A DNA stretch of 46,255 bases. It comes from Nitrospirota bacterium (GTDB taxonomy: Bacteria > Nitrospirota > Thermodesulfovibrionia > Thermodesulfovibrionales > JdFR-85). The stretch is taken from assembly GCA_015492645.1 (NCBI GenBank), contig WGER01000023.1:1-46255 (forward strand), read 5' to 3'. Position 1 is the stretch's first letter; each line of letters starts with the position of its first letter. A program made the position numbers and the translations under genes. The notes below the pieces were generated by a model. That model was not told the origin of the DNA. It saw nothing but the letters and a program-made list of their open reading frames with translations, and searched no databases. Shown here piece by piece: positions 1 through 9,293 of the stretch.

Positions 1-167
1 GCCATATGGGGTGGATTTATACCAATCTCATTTTGTATATTTTATGATGGATTTGCCCAAAAAACTAAGGGGTTAGATCGGACCAACCCTGAAAGTAAAA
101 GATATGTATTGAACAGAAGGATTCAGTAAAAAGTAGATTTTTGATTCCAGAAACCAGGAGGGAAGAC
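1..167. other. Non-coding left edge upstream of comM
   Basis: AT-rich stretch with no convincing reading frame. The only clear signal is an AGGAGGG ribosome binding site at about 156-162 that serves the ATG at 168. I see no clear sigma-70 promoter and no gene end. Confidence 0.5.
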
Positions 168-1697
168 ATGCTTTCAAAGGTTCTCAGTGCAACCCTGATG
201 GGGATTGAGGCATATCCGGTTGAGGTGGAGGTGGATATTACGCCCAAAGGGCTTCCCCATTTCTGCATGGTTGGACTTCCAGATACCACTGTGAAGGAGA
301 GTCGGGACAGAGTAAAGGCCGCACTCAAAAATTCGGGATTCATCTTCCCACTAAAGCAGATCACAGTTAACCTCGCCCCTGCAGATCTCAAGAAAGAGGG
401 CTCATCCTTTGATCTGCCCATAGCGGTGGGTATCCTCGCCTCAGAAGGGGTCTTCTCTCAGGATATCCTCAGAGAATACATGATTACAGGTGAACTCTCC
501 CTGGACGGCAGGCTCAAACCTGTAAAAGGGGCGCTATCGATAGCAATGACAGCAAGAAGACTCGGGATGAGGGGTATAGTGCTGCCAAAGGAGAGCGCGC
601 CTGAGGCTGCTGTGGTGGAGGGGGTTTCGGTCTACGGAATGGACCATATAGTGGAGGTGGTTGAGTTCCTGCAGGGTGTGAGGGAGGTGGATTCATTGAG
701 GATAGACCTGAAGGAACTCCTTGACAGTGCCTCGGTATATGATGAGAACTTCTCTGAGATAAAGGGACAGGAACATGCGAAGAGGGCCCTGGAGGTGGCT
801 GCTGCTGGAGGACATAACATCCTGATGATCGGCCCTCCCGGGGCAGGTAAGACCATGCTGGCAAGGCGTTTGAGGACCATTCTGCCAAGAATGAGTTTTG
901 AGGAGGCCCTTGAGACCACCAGGATACACAGTGTAGCCGGGACCCTATCAGGACAACCACTTCTGGCGACCAGACCTTTCAGGACGCCCCATCATACCAT
1001 CTCTGATGTGGCCCTGATCGGGGGTGGACAGTATCCACGTCCAGGAGAGGTCTCCCTCTCCCATAACGGGGTACTCTTTCTGGATGAACTGCCTGAGTTC
1101 AAAAGGAATGTCCTTGAGGTCCTGAGACAGCCTCTTGAGGACGGAGAGGTAACCGTTTCGAGGGCCACCGCCTCAATCACCTTTCCCGCCACATTTATGC
1201 TTGTTGCAGCAATGAACCCCTGCCCCTGTGGGTACCTCGGTGATGAAAGGCATCAGTGCACCTGTACCCCAGGCCAGATCCAGAGGTACAGGAGGAGGGT
1301 CTCAGGGCCACTGCTGGACAGGATAGACATCCATATTGAGGTCCCTGCCGTCAACTACAGAGAACTCTCCTCAGAGCACTCAGGTGAGCCATCAGAAACC
1401 ATAAGACAGAGGGTGGAGAGGGCCAGACGGATCCAGATAGAGAGGCTCCATGGAGAGGGGATCTACTGTAACGGCCAGATGAGAACCAGGCATCTGAAGA
1501 AGTACTGCCGGTTAAAGACCGAGGCAAAGACGATCCTTGAAAAAGCGATGCATAAAATGTCCCTGAGTGCCAGGGCCTATACCAGGATACTGAAGGTGGC
1601 ACGAACAATTGCAGATCTGGAGGGCTCTGAACAGATCGAATCACATCATGTCTCAGAGGCAGTTCAGTACAGGATGCTTGACAGAGGGGTGTTTTAG
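168..1697 (+). CDS. comM: YifB/ComM-family Mg-chelatase-like AAA+ ATPase
   Basis: An ATPase of the YifB/ComM family. ComM acts as a helicase in branch migration during natural transformation; in many bacteria the role is unproven. The N-terminal domain (about residues 1-170) is of the Lon-protease-like ChlI type. The Mg-chelatase AAA core follows, with Walker A GPPGAGKT (about residues 222-229) and Walker [11 protein letters not shown] Cys-rich insert ([17 protein letters not shown]) and the C-terminal Mg_chelatase_C domain complete it. About 509 residues is the usual family length. I chose the ATG at 168 because an AGGAGGG site sits 5 nt upstream; the frame is open for nine more codons upstream to 141 but without a ribosome binding site. 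It stands alone and is followed by a miniature mobile element. Confidence 0.95.
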   Translation: MLSKVLSATLMGIEAYPVEVEVDITPKGLPHFCMVGLPDTTVKESRDRVKAALKNSGFIFPLKQITVNLAPADLKKEGSSFDLPIAVGILASEGVFSQDILREYMITGELSLDGRLKPVKGALSIAMTARRLGMRGIVLPKESAPEAAVVEGVSVYGMDHIVEVVEFLQGVREVDSLRIDLKELLDSASVYDENFSEIKGQEHAKRALEVAAAGGHNILMIGPPGAGKTMLARRLRTILPRMSFEEALETTRIHSVAGTLSGQPLLATRPFRTPHHTISDVALIGGGQYPRPGEVSLSHNGVLFLDELPEFKRNVLEVLRQPLEDGEVTVSRATASITFPATFMLVAAMNPCPCGYLGDERHQCTCTPGQIQRYRRRVSGPLLDRIDIHIEVPAVNYRELSSEHSGEPSETIRQRVERARRIQIERLHGEGIYCNGQMRTRHLKKYCRLKTEAKTILEKAMHKMSLSARAYTRILKVARTIADLEGSEQIESHHVSEAVQYRMLDRGVF

Positions 1698-1716
1698 TGG
1701 TTTTTTTAGTTTTTTT

Positions 1717-1894
1717 CACATCTATCCAAAACAGGATTGAGGCACAGGCGGTATGCCAAAAAACAGAGGTCAGAAGTCTGAAGTCAGAGGTCAGAAAACT
1801 AAGGAAGATTCCGACTTCTGACCTCTGATATCCGACCTCTGCTATTCGGCACACCGCCTGTGTATACTATCGGAGGTTATTTTGGACTGCAGTG
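1717..1894 (+). mobile_element. 178-bp MITE-like element, copy 1
   Basis: A non-coding element about 92% identical (by eye) to the reverse complement of 36966-37142. The ends are imperfect inverted repeats: CACATCTATCCAAAACAG on the left against CACTGCAGTCCAAAATAA read inward from the right. The centre is a large palindrome built from TCAGAGGTCAGAAGTC-type units. It is flanked by AGTTTTTTT (1708-1716) and AGTTTTTTA (1895-1903), a near-perfect 9-bp target duplication. No transposase is encoded, so it would have to be moved in trans. It lies just after comM and could also fold as a terminator. Confidence 0.8.
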
Positions 1895-1910
1895 AGTTTT
1901 TTATACACCC

Positions 1911-2921
1911 TCATGGATGTCTTAAAAGTTCTAAAAGTGGTATCAACTCCTTAAGTTCATGGACTGACACAGAGGAGTGCCATTTACCGAGGATCTTTGC
2001 GATAAAAATCACTCCAAAGAACAATCCTACAATACTAAAGACAAATACAAAGGGATTTATCTTCTTAGGACCAAAGGATACCCCAAGGGCCTCTTCCCTT
2101 GGACAATGACTTATACAGGTGAGACATCCCGTACACTCAGGAGATCTGACAGAATCGAGTTTATCCACGGGAAGCCAATATGGACAGTGTTTCGAGCATA
2201 ATCCACAGTTGGTACAGTGTTCCCTGTATCTCTTTATTCTTAAAAGACCAGCAGAGCCAATCAGTCCAAGAAGAGCGCCGTAGGGGCAGAGATAGCGACA
2301 CCAAAAATTCTTATATAAAAACGTTAGCACAAAAAGAGACAGCAGAACTATGGCAGTCAGTGTGGACATATCGGTAAAGAATTTGAGAAGTTTTATATCG
2401 GCAACCTTCCAGTAAGGGGTCTGCAGAAATGCCATAATCTGGTGGGAATTCATTTTATAAACTATCACATAAACAAAAAATCCCATTAAGAGATACTTTA
2501 TTGATCGGAGAGGGTAATCAATAAAGGATGGTAAACGGTAATTTTTCCCAATACTCCATTTCCCCAGTCGGGAAATCGCCTCTGAAGTTGTACCTACAGG
2601 ACATATCCATCCGCAGAAAGACTTTCTCAGAAAGGCAAGACCGAGAGAGCCAATGAAAATAACGAGTGCAGCAGGATGAACTGGATCAAAGACTCCTGTT
2701 GTAAGCCAGAGTTTTAAAGCCATAAAGGCACCAATGGGCATAAATCCTTCAATAGAAGGAGGCCTTTCGACAGATGGGATAATACCCTTTTCAAGGGCAT
2801 CTACAAATAGATAGAATTTGTAGCCGGCGTAAAGGACTATAAAAAATATCACCCATTGGATGAAGTACCTCGTCTTCCTGAGATAAGAGCCATATCTTCT
2901 CATATATAAATTGTGAAGCAT
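1911..2921 (-). CDS. NapH/CcoG-like membrane polyferredoxin
   Basis: An inner-membrane 4Fe-4S protein related to NapH, CcoG and the C-terminal part of NosR. It has several transmembrane segments (for example the FIQWVIFFIVLYAGY region and AALVIFIGSLGLAF). Two membrane-edge CxxxCP motifs are visible, CGWICPVG and CRYLCPYG, followed by two ferredoxin-type clusters, CTNCGLCSKHCP and CTGCLTCISHCP, on the cytoplasmic side. Family members pass electrons between quinol and periplasmic partners or help copper/cytochrome assembly. The start is uncertain: ATG 2921 has only a weak GTGAG upstream, ATG 2903 has no site, and a TTG at 3020 also fits the open frame. The gene is isolated, so its partner is unknown. 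Confidence 0.85.
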   Translation of the reverse strand: MLHNLYMRRYGSYLRKTRYFIQWVIFFIVLYAGYKFYLFVDALEKGIIPSVERPPSIEGFMPIGAFMALKLWLTTGVFDPVHPAALVIFIGSLGLAFLRKSFCGWICPVGTTSEAISRLGKWSIGKNYRLPSFIDYPLRSIKYLLMGFFVYVIVYKMNSHQIMAFLQTPYWKVADIKLLKFFTDMSTLTAIVLLSLFVLTFLYKNFWCRYLCPYGALLGLIGSAGLLRIKRYREHCTNCGLCSKHCPYWLPVDKLDSVRSPECTGCLTCISHCPREEALGVSFGPKKINPFVFVFSIVGLFFGVIFIAKILGKWHSSVSVHELKELIPLLELLRHP

Positions 2922-3118
2922 CTCACATGGAAGTATTCTATGATCTGCATCATTATATTGTGGTAAAGCCCTCTGAAATCTGGATCTTTCGGCAACACAG
3001 GTGCCTTTTAATCTAATCAACAGATTGCCATCTAACTTTTGGGCAAAACTGTAATAAGTGGCCGGACCGCCTGAAAAGCAGCCATTTCTCTCGGCAATTT
3101 AGGGTCTAATGCTGAATC

Positions 3119-3148
3119 TTGACATCTCCATCCAATCTAAACTATATT
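3119..3148 (+). promoter_or_regulatory. Sigma-70 promoter of tRNA-Val
   Basis: A perfect -35 TTGACA (3119-3124), 18-nt spacer and -10 TATATT (3143-3148, 5 of 6). The implied start is near 3155, five bases before the tRNA. Confidence 0.65.
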
Positions 3149-3159
3149 AATTCCAAAAA

Positions 3160-3234
3160 AGGCGCGTAGCTCAGTGGGAGAGCGCTACCTTGACGCGGTA
3201 GAGGTCAGGGGTTCGATACCCCTCGCGCCTACCA
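3160..3234 (+). tRNA. tRNA-Val (anticodon GAC)
   Basis: A full cloverleaf. The 7-bp acceptor pairs AGGCGCG with CGCGCCT. The D arm is GCTCAGTGGGAGAGC. The anticodon stem CTACC/GGTAG encloses loop TTGACGC, giving anticodon GAC (3192-3194), which reads GUC/GUU valine codons. The T arm is AGGGG-TTCGATA-CCCCT. The discriminator is A and the CCA tail (3232-3234) is encoded. Confidence 0.95.
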
Positions 3235-3561
3235 TAGGTTCCTTCCCTGCAACTCAGATGATAGAATGTGAAAAGAGGGTCTGAGTTACTGAAAGACTGA
3301 TATTGCAACACCCGTGCTGTCCTCAATGCAACAACCCTCACCCACCTGAATTTACCGTCAGGCTTTTGGTCAAAAACTATAGTAAGCGGTAGTCCCTGCC
3401 GTAAAAACAATATTATTTAACGGCAAACCTAACTAACGCCGCTTCCTTGACAAAATAGAGTCCTTAAAATTATCATTGAAGATGTTTTATCTCCAGTTAA
3501 GGAAATGCCTTTTCCTTAGAGAAGATCCTGATAACGGATGAAGGACCATTGATAATTCACT
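3235..3561 (+). promoter_or_regulatory. Intergenic region between tRNA-Val and iorA with promoter
   Basis: No gene is seen in these 327 bases. An 8-bp inverted repeat (AACTCAGA 3251-3258 with TCTGAGTT 3280-3287) follows the tRNA. A strong sigma-70 promoter candidate has -35 TTGACA at 3447-3452, an 18-nt spacer and -10 TATCAT at 3471-3476. It would start transcription near 3483, about 80 nt before iorA. The iorA ribosome binding site is poor: AAGGA lies about 16 nt from the ATG. Confidence 0.6.
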
Positions 3562-5346
3562 ATGAGATTCAGAGACTTGAATAGAAAACTCCTCCTGTCC
3601 GGCAACGAGGCAATAGCACTGGGGGCCTATGAGGCATCAGTAAGAGTGGCCACCGCCTATCCTGGGACCCCTTCCACCGAAATCCTTGAGGCCCTCACTC
3701 AGTATGAGGATATCTACACCGAGTGGTCAGTGAACGAAAAGGTTGCACTTGAGGTCTCACTCGGTGCAAGCATTGGAGGGGTAAGAGCGATGTCATCCAT
3801 GAAACACGTGGGGCTGAATGTTGCAGCAGACCCGCTTTTTACAGCAGCATACACGGGCATAAGAGGTGGACTGGTTATTGTGACTGCTGATGACCCTGAG
3901 ATGCACAGTTCTCAGAACGCACAGGACAACCGCAACTATGCACCTTTTGCAAGGGTGCCGATGTTAGAGCCATCAGACCCCCAGGAGGCAAAGGAGTTCA
4001 CAAAACTCGCCTTTTCAATCAGCGAGACCTTTGATATACCTGTCCTGGTGAGAACCACCACAAGGCTCTCCCATGTTTCAGGTATTGTCATACCATCATC
4101 AAGACGTCAGAGACCCAGGGTGAGGCCCTCTATAGAAAGGATGCCCCAAAAGTTTGTGATGCTTCCCGTACATGCACGTCAGAGACGTCAGGCCCTTGAA
4201 GACAGACTCAGCAGACTCAGGGAGTTCTCCGAGACCTTCAAGGGGCACCGGATACATAGGGGTTCCAGAGAGATAGGCATAATAACCTCAGGTGTCTCAT
4301 ACAACTATGTGATGGAGGCCCTGCCAGAGGCATCTGTCCTGAAACTCGGTCTCATATATCCCCTGCCTGAGACCCTGATCAGGAGATTTGCCAGTCGGGT
4401 AAGAAGGCTCTATGTGGTTGAAGAACTGGACCCCTATCTGGAGACCCAGATTAAGGCGATGGGCATAGACTGTACAGGAAAGGAGATAATACCGTCTCAG
4501 GGCGAACTCAACCCTGCAAAAGTGAGGAGTGCCATAACAGGCAAAAACAGAAAGGTCTTTCCATCAGTGGAGGTCCCGAAGAGACCACCTGTGCTCTGCC
4601 CGGGATGCCCCCACAGGGGCATATTCTATGCCATATCAAGGCTCGGGGTCTTTGTATCAGGTGATATAGGCTGCTACACCCTGGCAGCACTTCCGCCCCT
4701 CAGAGCGATGGATACCTGCGTATGTATGGGGGCATCCATAGGGATGGGTTTCGGAATAGAAAAGGGGCTCGGGAGAAAGGCCCACGGAAAGGTGGTCTCT
4801 GTGATAGGTGAATCCACATTCATCCACTCAGGTATCACTCACATAGTAAATATGGTTTACAATGGAAGCACCTCAACAGTGGTAATACTTGACAACCGTG
4901 TCACAGCAATGACCGGTCACCAGCCAAACCCCGTAACGGGTTTGACTGCCAAAGGTGAACCTACAGTGGAACTGGACTTAGAGGCATTACTAAGAGGTAT
5001 AGGGGTTGAACATGTCCATGTCATAAATCCTCATGACATAGAGGATGCCTATCGTGTACTGAAGAGAGAACTGAAAAGGAAGGCCCTCTCGGTAGTCATC
5101 TCAAAGGCACCCTGCGCCCTTTTGCCAGAGGTGAGAAAGGCGAAGAGGCCGGCCTATGAGGTGATATCTGAGGAGTGCAGGGGTTGCAGGGCCTGTCTGA
5201 AGATAGGCTGTCCTGCCATCTGGTGGGTTCCAGAGGACAATAAAAAGAAGGGAAAGGCCCGGATACAGGCATACCTATGCAACGGGTGTGGTGAATGTGA
5301 GGCCCTCTGCAGATTCGGGGCGATTGTGGTCAGTGATGCCAGATGA
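3562..5346 (+). CDS. iorA: Indolepyruvate ferredoxin oxidoreductase, alpha subunit
   Basis: The large subunit of the TPP-dependent enzyme that oxidatively decarboxylates aryl-pyruvates (indolepyruvate, phenylpyruvate) to aryl-acetyl-CoA with ferredoxin as acceptor; in anaerobes it may run in reverse. The N-terminal pyrimidine-binding domain begins with LLSGNEAIALGAYEA and AYPGTPSTE. The TPP-binding half has CPGCPHRG and GDIGCYTL. The C-terminus carries two [4Fe-4S] motifs, CRGCRACLKIGCP and CNGCGECEALCRFG. At 594 residues it is full length. It overlaps iorB by 11 nt, so the subunits are translationally coupled. Confidence 0.95.
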   Translation: MRFRDLNRKLLLSGNEAIALGAYEASVRVATAYPGTPSTEILEALTQYEDIYTEWSVNEKVALEVSLGASIGGVRAMSSMKHVGLNVAADPLFTAAYTGIRGGLVIVTADDPEMHSSQNAQDNRNYAPFARVPMLEPSDPQEAKEFTKLAFSISETFDIPVLVRTTTRLSHVSGIVIPSSRRQRPRVRPSIERMPQKFVMLPVHARQRRQALEDRLSRLREFSETFKGHRIHRGSREIGIITSGVSYNYVMEALPEASVLKLGLIYPLPETLIRRFASRVRRLYVVEELDPYLETQIKAMGIDCTGKEIIPSQGELNPAKVRSAITGKNRKVFPSVEVPKRPPVLCPGCPHRGIFYAISRLGVFVSGDIGCYTLAALPPLRAMDTCVCMGASIGMGFGIEKGLGRKAHGKVVSVIGESTFIHSGITHIVNMVYNGSTSTVVILDNRVTAMTGHQPNPVTGLTAKGEPTVELDLEALLRGIGVEHVHVINPHDIEDAYRVLKRELKRKALSVVISKAPCALLPEVRKAKRPAYEVISEECRGCRACLKIGCPAIWWVPEDNKKKGKARIQAYLCNGCGECEALCRFGAIVVSDAR

Positions 5347-5923
5347 GATAAAAAACATACTCTTCTGCGGTGTCGGGGGGCAGGGGATCCTTCTCTGTTC
5401 AGAGGTGGTGGCCTATGCCCTGATGCAGGAGGGTTATGACATAAAGAAGTCAGAGGTCCATGGAATGGCACAGAGGGGTGGTGCTGTGGAGGCCTATCTC
5501 AGGTATGGCAGCAGGGTATACTCACCCCTGGTTGAGCCCGGTTCAGTAGATTTCGTGGTAGGACTTGAGTTGATGGAACCTCTCAGATACACCAGTCTTT
5601 ATAGCGAAAAAACAAAGGTAATTCTGAACACCCAGAAGGTTCCAACCATCGGGATAAGCACGGGCATTGAGACCTATCCTGAGAATCCGGTAGGCACCCT
5701 CAGGGGCCTCGGTCTTGAGGTCTATCCTGTTGATGCCTTTGAGATATGCACCGAACTGGGAGAACCCAGGGCTGTGAATATGGTAATGGTCGGTGCACTC
5801 TCCTGGTTTCTGCCTGTGAAGGTGAGAACAGTAGAAGAGGTGATCCGATGGAGGCTGCCTGAGAAACTGCACCGTGTAAACCTCAGGGCCTTCCGGGAAG
5901 GCAGAAGGGCACTAAGAAAATAA
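5336..5923 (+). CDS. iorB: Indolepyruvate ferredoxin oxidoreductase, beta subunit
   Basis: The small subunit of the same enzyme, a pyruvate:ferredoxin oxidoreductase gamma-type domain. It opens with the family signature ILFCGVGGQGILL and has SEVHGMAQRGGAV at about residues 40-52. I chose the ATG at 5336 because the signature begins within a few residues of it; an in-frame upstream extension to 5288 would lie wholly inside iorA. The protein has 195 residues, typical for IorB. paaK follows 18 nt downstream. Confidence 0.94.
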   Translation: MPDEIKNILFCGVGGQGILLCSEVVAYALMQEGYDIKKSEVHGMAQRGGAVEAYLRYGSRVYSPLVEPGSVDFVVGLELMEPLRYTSLYSEKTKVILNTQKVPTIGISTGIETYPENPVGTLRGLGLEVYPVDAFEICTELGEPRAVNMVMVGALSWFLPVKVRTVEEVIRWRLPEKLHRVNLRAFREGRRALRK

Positions 5924-5941
5924 CATATACGGGAGGCAGTC

Positions 5942-7243
5942 ATGATCTGGAATGAAGAGTTTGAGACACTACCGAGAGAGGCCCTGGAGGCCCTTCAGGG
6001 CAGGAGGTTGAGGGATCTCGTGGAGAGGGTCTATGTGACTGTTCCACCCTACAGGAAGAAGATGCAGGAGGCTGGTGTAAGGCCAGAGGACATAAAAGGA
6101 CTGGATGACCTGAAGAGACTCCCCTTCACCACCAAGGATGACCTCAGAGACAACTACCCCTTCGGGATGTTTGCAGTGCCCCTTGAGAGGGTTGTGAGGG
6201 TGCATGCATCCTCAGGCACAACAGGTAAACCCACTGTGGTGGGATATACAAGAAGGGACATAGAAACCTGGGCAGAGTTGATGGCAAGGACACTTACTGC
6301 TGCTGGTGTCCACAGGGGCGATGTAGTTCACAATGCCTACGGGTATGGACTCTTTACAGGGGGGCTGGGGTTCCACTATGGCGCGGAAAGGATAGGGGCA
6401 ACGGTGATACCCATCTCCGGTGGTAATACCAAGCGTCAGATCATGATCATGAAAGATTTTGGCTCCACTGTTCTCACCTGCACACCCTCCTATGCCCTAA
6501 ACATCGCAGAGGTGATGGAAGAGATGGGGCTTAGGCCCTCTGATCTGAGACTGAGGGTTGGGATATTCGGTGCAGAGCCCTGGAGTGAGAGGATGAGACA
6601 GGAGATAGAGAAGAAACTCCAGATTGATGCGATAGATATCTATGGTCTGAGTGAGATAATAGGACCCGGGGTCTCTGTGGAATGTATAGAGAAGAAGCAT
6701 GGACTTCACATCTTTGAAGACCACTTTATACCGGAGATAATCAACCCTGACACAGGAGAGGTGCTCCCCTATGGAGAGGAAGGTGAACTGGTCTTCACCA
6801 CCCTCACAAAAGAGGCATTCCCTGTAATACGGTACCGGACAAGGGACATCACCCGTCTGATACCCGAACCCTGTATCTGCGGAAGGACCTTCGTCAGGAT
6901 GGAGAAGGTGACCGGCAGAACAGACGATATGCTGATTATAAGGGGGGTAAATGTCTTCCCCTCTCAGATTGAACATGTGCTGATGAGTGTTGAGGGGGTG
7001 GAACCCCACTATCAGATAATAGTTGACCGTGAAGGGGCCCTTGACGTGATGGAGGTCCAGGTGGAGGTATCAGAAGAGATATTCTCAGATGAGATAAAGG
7101 TCCTTGAAGGGCTCCAGAAGAGGATCGAACAGGAGTTGAAAGACGCCCTTGCGGTCTCATGCCGTGTGAAACTGGTGGAACCAAAGACCATACAGCGTTC
7201 TGAGGGCAAGGCAAAGAGGGTTATAGACAGGAGAAAGATTTAA
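5942..7243 (+). CDS. paaK: Phenylacetate-CoA ligase
   Basis: An AMP-forming ligase of the PaaK family that activates phenylacetate or related aryl-acetates to the CoA thioester. The adenylation P-loop is [14 protein letters not shown] (about residue 90), followed by the [10 protein letters not shown] motif and the PaaK C-terminal domain ([20 protein letters not shown]). At 433 residues it is full length. GGGAGG lies just upstream of the ATG. Its place between IOR and an ACT protein is common in anaerobes. There it either salvages aryl acids for amino-acid synthesis (IOR in reverse) or takes part in aromatic amino-acid fermentation; the sequence does not decide which. Confidence 0.94.
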   Translation: MIWNEEFETLPREALEALQGRRLRDLVERVYVTVPPYRKKMQEAGVRPEDIKGLDDLKRLPFTTKDDLRDNYPFGMFAVPLERVVRVHASSGTTGKPTVVGYTRRDIETWAELMARTLTAAGVHRGDVVHNAYGYGLFTGGLGFHYGAERIGATVIPISGGNTKRQIMIMKDFGSTVLTCTPSYALNIAEVMEEMGLRPSDLRLRVGIFGAEPWSERMRQEIEKKLQIDAIDIYGLSEIIGPGVSVECIEKKHGLHIFEDHFIPEIINPDTGEVLPYGEEGELVFTTLTKEAFPVIRYRTRDITRLIPEPCICGRTFVRMEKVTGRTDDMLIIRGVNVFPSQIEHVLMSVEGVEPHYQIIVDREGALDVMEVQVEVSEEIFSDEIKVLEGLQKRIEQELKDALAVSCRVKLVEPKTIQRSEGKAKRVIDRRKI

Positions 7244-7253
7244 GGAGGGCAAG

Positions 7254-7685
7254 ATGAAACTTGAGCAGATATCCATCTTTCTGGAGAACAAGTCGGGACG
7301 CCTTGCAGAGGTGACCAGGATACTTGCAGAGGCCGGAATAAATATCCGGGCACTGTCCCTTGCAGACACTGCTGACTTTGGCATCCTGAGACTGATCGTA
7401 AACGACACTGACAGGGCAAAGGAGGTCTTGAAGAAAAACGGCTTTACTGTGGGAAAGACAGAGGTCCTTGGAGTAGAAGTCCCTGACAGACCGGGTGGCC
7501 TCGCAGGGATCCTGGAGATTTTAGCCAGAGAGGATATCAATGTGGAGTATATGTATGCCTTTGTCCAGAAGTCTGCAGACAGTGCGATAATTATCTTTAG
7601 ATTTGATGAACTCGACCGTGCTATAGAGGCACTCACAAGAGGCGGGGTCAGGATACTGAAGGGAGAAGAGATATACTCACTTTAG
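7254..7685 (+). CDS. Tandem ACT-domain protein
   Basis: A 143-residue protein made of two ACT domains: about residues 1-65 (starting [20 protein letters not shown]) and 70-140 ([17 protein letters not shown]). ACT pairs bind amino acids allosterically. Stand-alone proteins of this COG4747-type family often lie next to paaK and iorAB, so it probably senses an aromatic amino acid for this module; that is an inference. An AAGGAGGGCAAG ribosome binding site precedes the ATG, 10 nt after paaK. Confidence 0.88.
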   Translation: MKLEQISIFLENKSGRLAEVTRILAEAGINIRALSLADTADFGILRLIVNDTDRAKEVLKKNGFTVGKTEVLGVEVPDRPGGLAGILEILAREDINVEYMYAFVQKSADSAIIIFRFDELDRAIEALTRGGVRILKGEEIYSL

Positions 7686-7700
7686 GGCCAGTTTGGCCTT
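7684..7700 (+). promoter_or_regulatory. Small intercistronic hairpin
   Basis: AGGGCCA-GTT-TGGCCTT can form a 7-bp stem between the ACT gene and the binding-protein gene. No U tract follows, so it is more likely an mRNA processing or stability element than a terminator. Confidence 0.35.
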
Positions 7701-7723
7701 GAAAAACCTGAAGGAGGTGTCAG

Positions 7724-8878
7724 ATGAGAACAAGACTGATTATCTTTGCAGTCCTTTTGCTGTTTCTTGGTCTCATATCTGTTCCGAAGGAGACCCATGC
7801 AGCCAGTGATGAAATCAAGATAGGCGCAATCCTCGCGGTGACAGGACCGGCATCATTTCTTGGTGCACCAGAGGCAAATACCCTCAAGATGCTTGCTGAG
7901 GAGGTCAACTCCAAAGGGGGCATCAATGGCAGAAAGATCAAACTCATCATCAAGGACTCAGGGGCGAATCCAGAGAAGGCGATCTCCTTTGCGAAACAAC
8001 TCATAGAGGAGGAGAGGGTCTTTGCGATTATAGGGCCATCAACGAGTGGAGAAACCCTAAAGATAAAGAGCATCTGTGAGAAGGGCAGGACTATCTGCAT
8101 ATCCTGTGCTGCTGCAGAGAAGATCGTGAATCCGGTTGCAAAATACGTCTTCAAGACACCCCAGAAGGACAGTTTTGCCGCAAGAAAGATATTTATGCAG
8201 ATGCAGAAAATGGGGATCAAGAGGATCGGTGTTGTTGTGGGCAATACCGGTTTTGGTAAGGCAGGGAAGGCACAACTCGAAAAACTCGCCCCTGAGTATG
8301 GGATACAGATAGTAATAAGTGAGGTCTATGATAAGAAGGCAACAGACCTTACACCGCTGGTCACAAAACTGAAGGCAAAGGGCGTGGAGGCAGTGGTTAA
8401 CTGGTCAATAGTGCCTGCCCAGTCAATCATTGCAAAGAATATGAGACAGGTAGGACTGAATGTCCCCCTCTTCCAGAGTCATGGTTTTGGAAATATAAAG
8501 TACGTGAAGGCCGCTGGTGCCGCAGCAGAGGGTATAATCTTTCCTGCTGGAAGGCTCCTTGTTGCAGAACAACTGCCGGATGACCACCCTCAGAAGGCGG
8601 TCCTCATGAAGTACAAGAGGGACTATGAATCAAGATTCAAGGAGGAGGCAAGCACATTCGGTGGACACGCCTATGACGCCTTTATGATCCTTGTCGAGGC
8701 AATCAAGAAGGCAGGGTTTGACAGGGAAAGGGTCCGCGATGCGATTGAAAATATGAAGGGCTTTGTTGGCACAGGCGGGATATTCAACTTCAGCCCGGAG
8801 GACCACAACGGACTTGACATAGACTCCTTCGAGATGCTCACAGTGAAAAATGGAAGGTTCGTTCTCTTAGAGCAGTAA
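7724..8878 (+). CDS. LivK-like ABC transporter substrate-binding protein
   Basis: A periplasmic binding protein of the branched-chain amino acid / aromatic compound class (Peripla_BP_6). A Sec signal peptide (about residues 1-26, ending THA) precedes the mature start EIKIGAILAVTGPASFLG. The two-lobed fold is covered in full (384 residues), including GPSTSGETL and FGGHAYDAF. AAGGAGG precedes the ATG. No permease or ATPase genes (livHMGF) follow, so the rest of the transporter must be elsewhere. Its position suggests an aryl acid or aromatic amino acid as ligand. Confidence 0.9.
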   Translation: MRTRLIIFAVLLLFLGLISVPKETHAASDEIKIGAILAVTGPASFLGAPEANTLKMLAEEVNSKGGINGRKIKLIIKDSGANPEKAISFAKQLIEEERVFAIIGPSTSGETLKIKSICEKGRTICISCAAAEKIVNPVAKYVFKTPQKDSFAARKIFMQMQKMGIKRIGVVVGNTGFGKAGKAQLEKLAPEYGIQIVISEVYDKKATDLTPLVTKLKAKGVEAVVNWSIVPAQSIIAKNMRQVGLNVPLFQSHGFGNIKYVKAAGAAAEGIIFPAGRLLVAEQLPDDHPQKAVLMKYKRDYESRFKEEASTFGGHAYDAFMILVEAIKKAGFDRERVRDAIENMKGFVGTGGIFNFSPEDHNGLDIDSFEMLTVKNGRFVLLEQ

Positions 8879-8927
8879 TGGCACAAAGAGTCCGCCTCCC
8901 TTTAATCCTTGAGGGTTTTCCATTTGT

Positions 8928-8954
8928 AGGGAAGAGGGGAAATCCCCCTTCCCT
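8928..8954 (+). terminator. Probable terminator of the ior-paaK operon
   Basis: A GC-rich hairpin of 11 bp with one bulged A: AGGGAAG(A)GGGG, loop AAAT, CCCCCTTCCCT. It begins 50 nt after the LivK-like stop codon. The following sequence is only weakly U-rich. Confidence 0.5.
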
Positions 8955-9293
8955 CTAAATCCTTATAGCAAGCAGAATATCTAAATTTCTCCAACTGAAT
9001 GCAACACCCAAAAACTCATCTGCCACGGTTGTACTCCATCCATCCTCCTGCTCCTCCTGCACATCGACCCAGATTAGACCTTCAGCAGGTCAGAAGTGAG
9101 AGGGTGTGACACCCATGTCATATGTGACAACTTCGTCACAGCACACGCATCCTTAGACAATTAAGAGAAATGACAAAGGTCAACTGAGACAGATCTGTCA
9201 CAGGACACCCATCAGATAAAAATTTATCTTTATTTTTCAATTAATTTGCTCCTGGCAGGGATTTTGAATGCAACCCCAGAGAAAGGGGAAGGT
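8955..9293 (+). promoter_or_regulatory. Regulatory region of the CRP/FNR regulator with four dyads
   Basis: No gene is seen here. Four palindromes with TGAC-type half-sites cluster: TGTGAC-ACCCAT-GTCATA (9105-9122), TGTGAC-AACTTC-GTCACA (perfect, 9123-9140), TGAC-AAAG-GTCA (9171-9182) and TGAGAC-AGATCT-GTCACA (9185-9202). Three have 6-nt centres and one has the 4-nt centre shared with the other boxes in the window. AT-rich DNA that could hold a -10 (TATCTT, 9225-9230) follows. This is consistent with autoregulation plus control by a second CRP-type protein. Confidence 0.65.

Noticed and set aside
1351-1854. Minus-strand frame covering the comM end and the MITE
   Set aside because: The sequence is antisense to comM and includes the repeat palindrome. 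The low-complexity translation of the repeat units indicates no real protein.
1717-1894. CRISPR-like or tandem repeat reading of the TCAGAGGTCAGAAGTC units
   Set aside because: The units are irregular, arranged as a palindrome without unique spacers, and the same block recurs at 36966 with target duplications. A miniature transposable element explains it.
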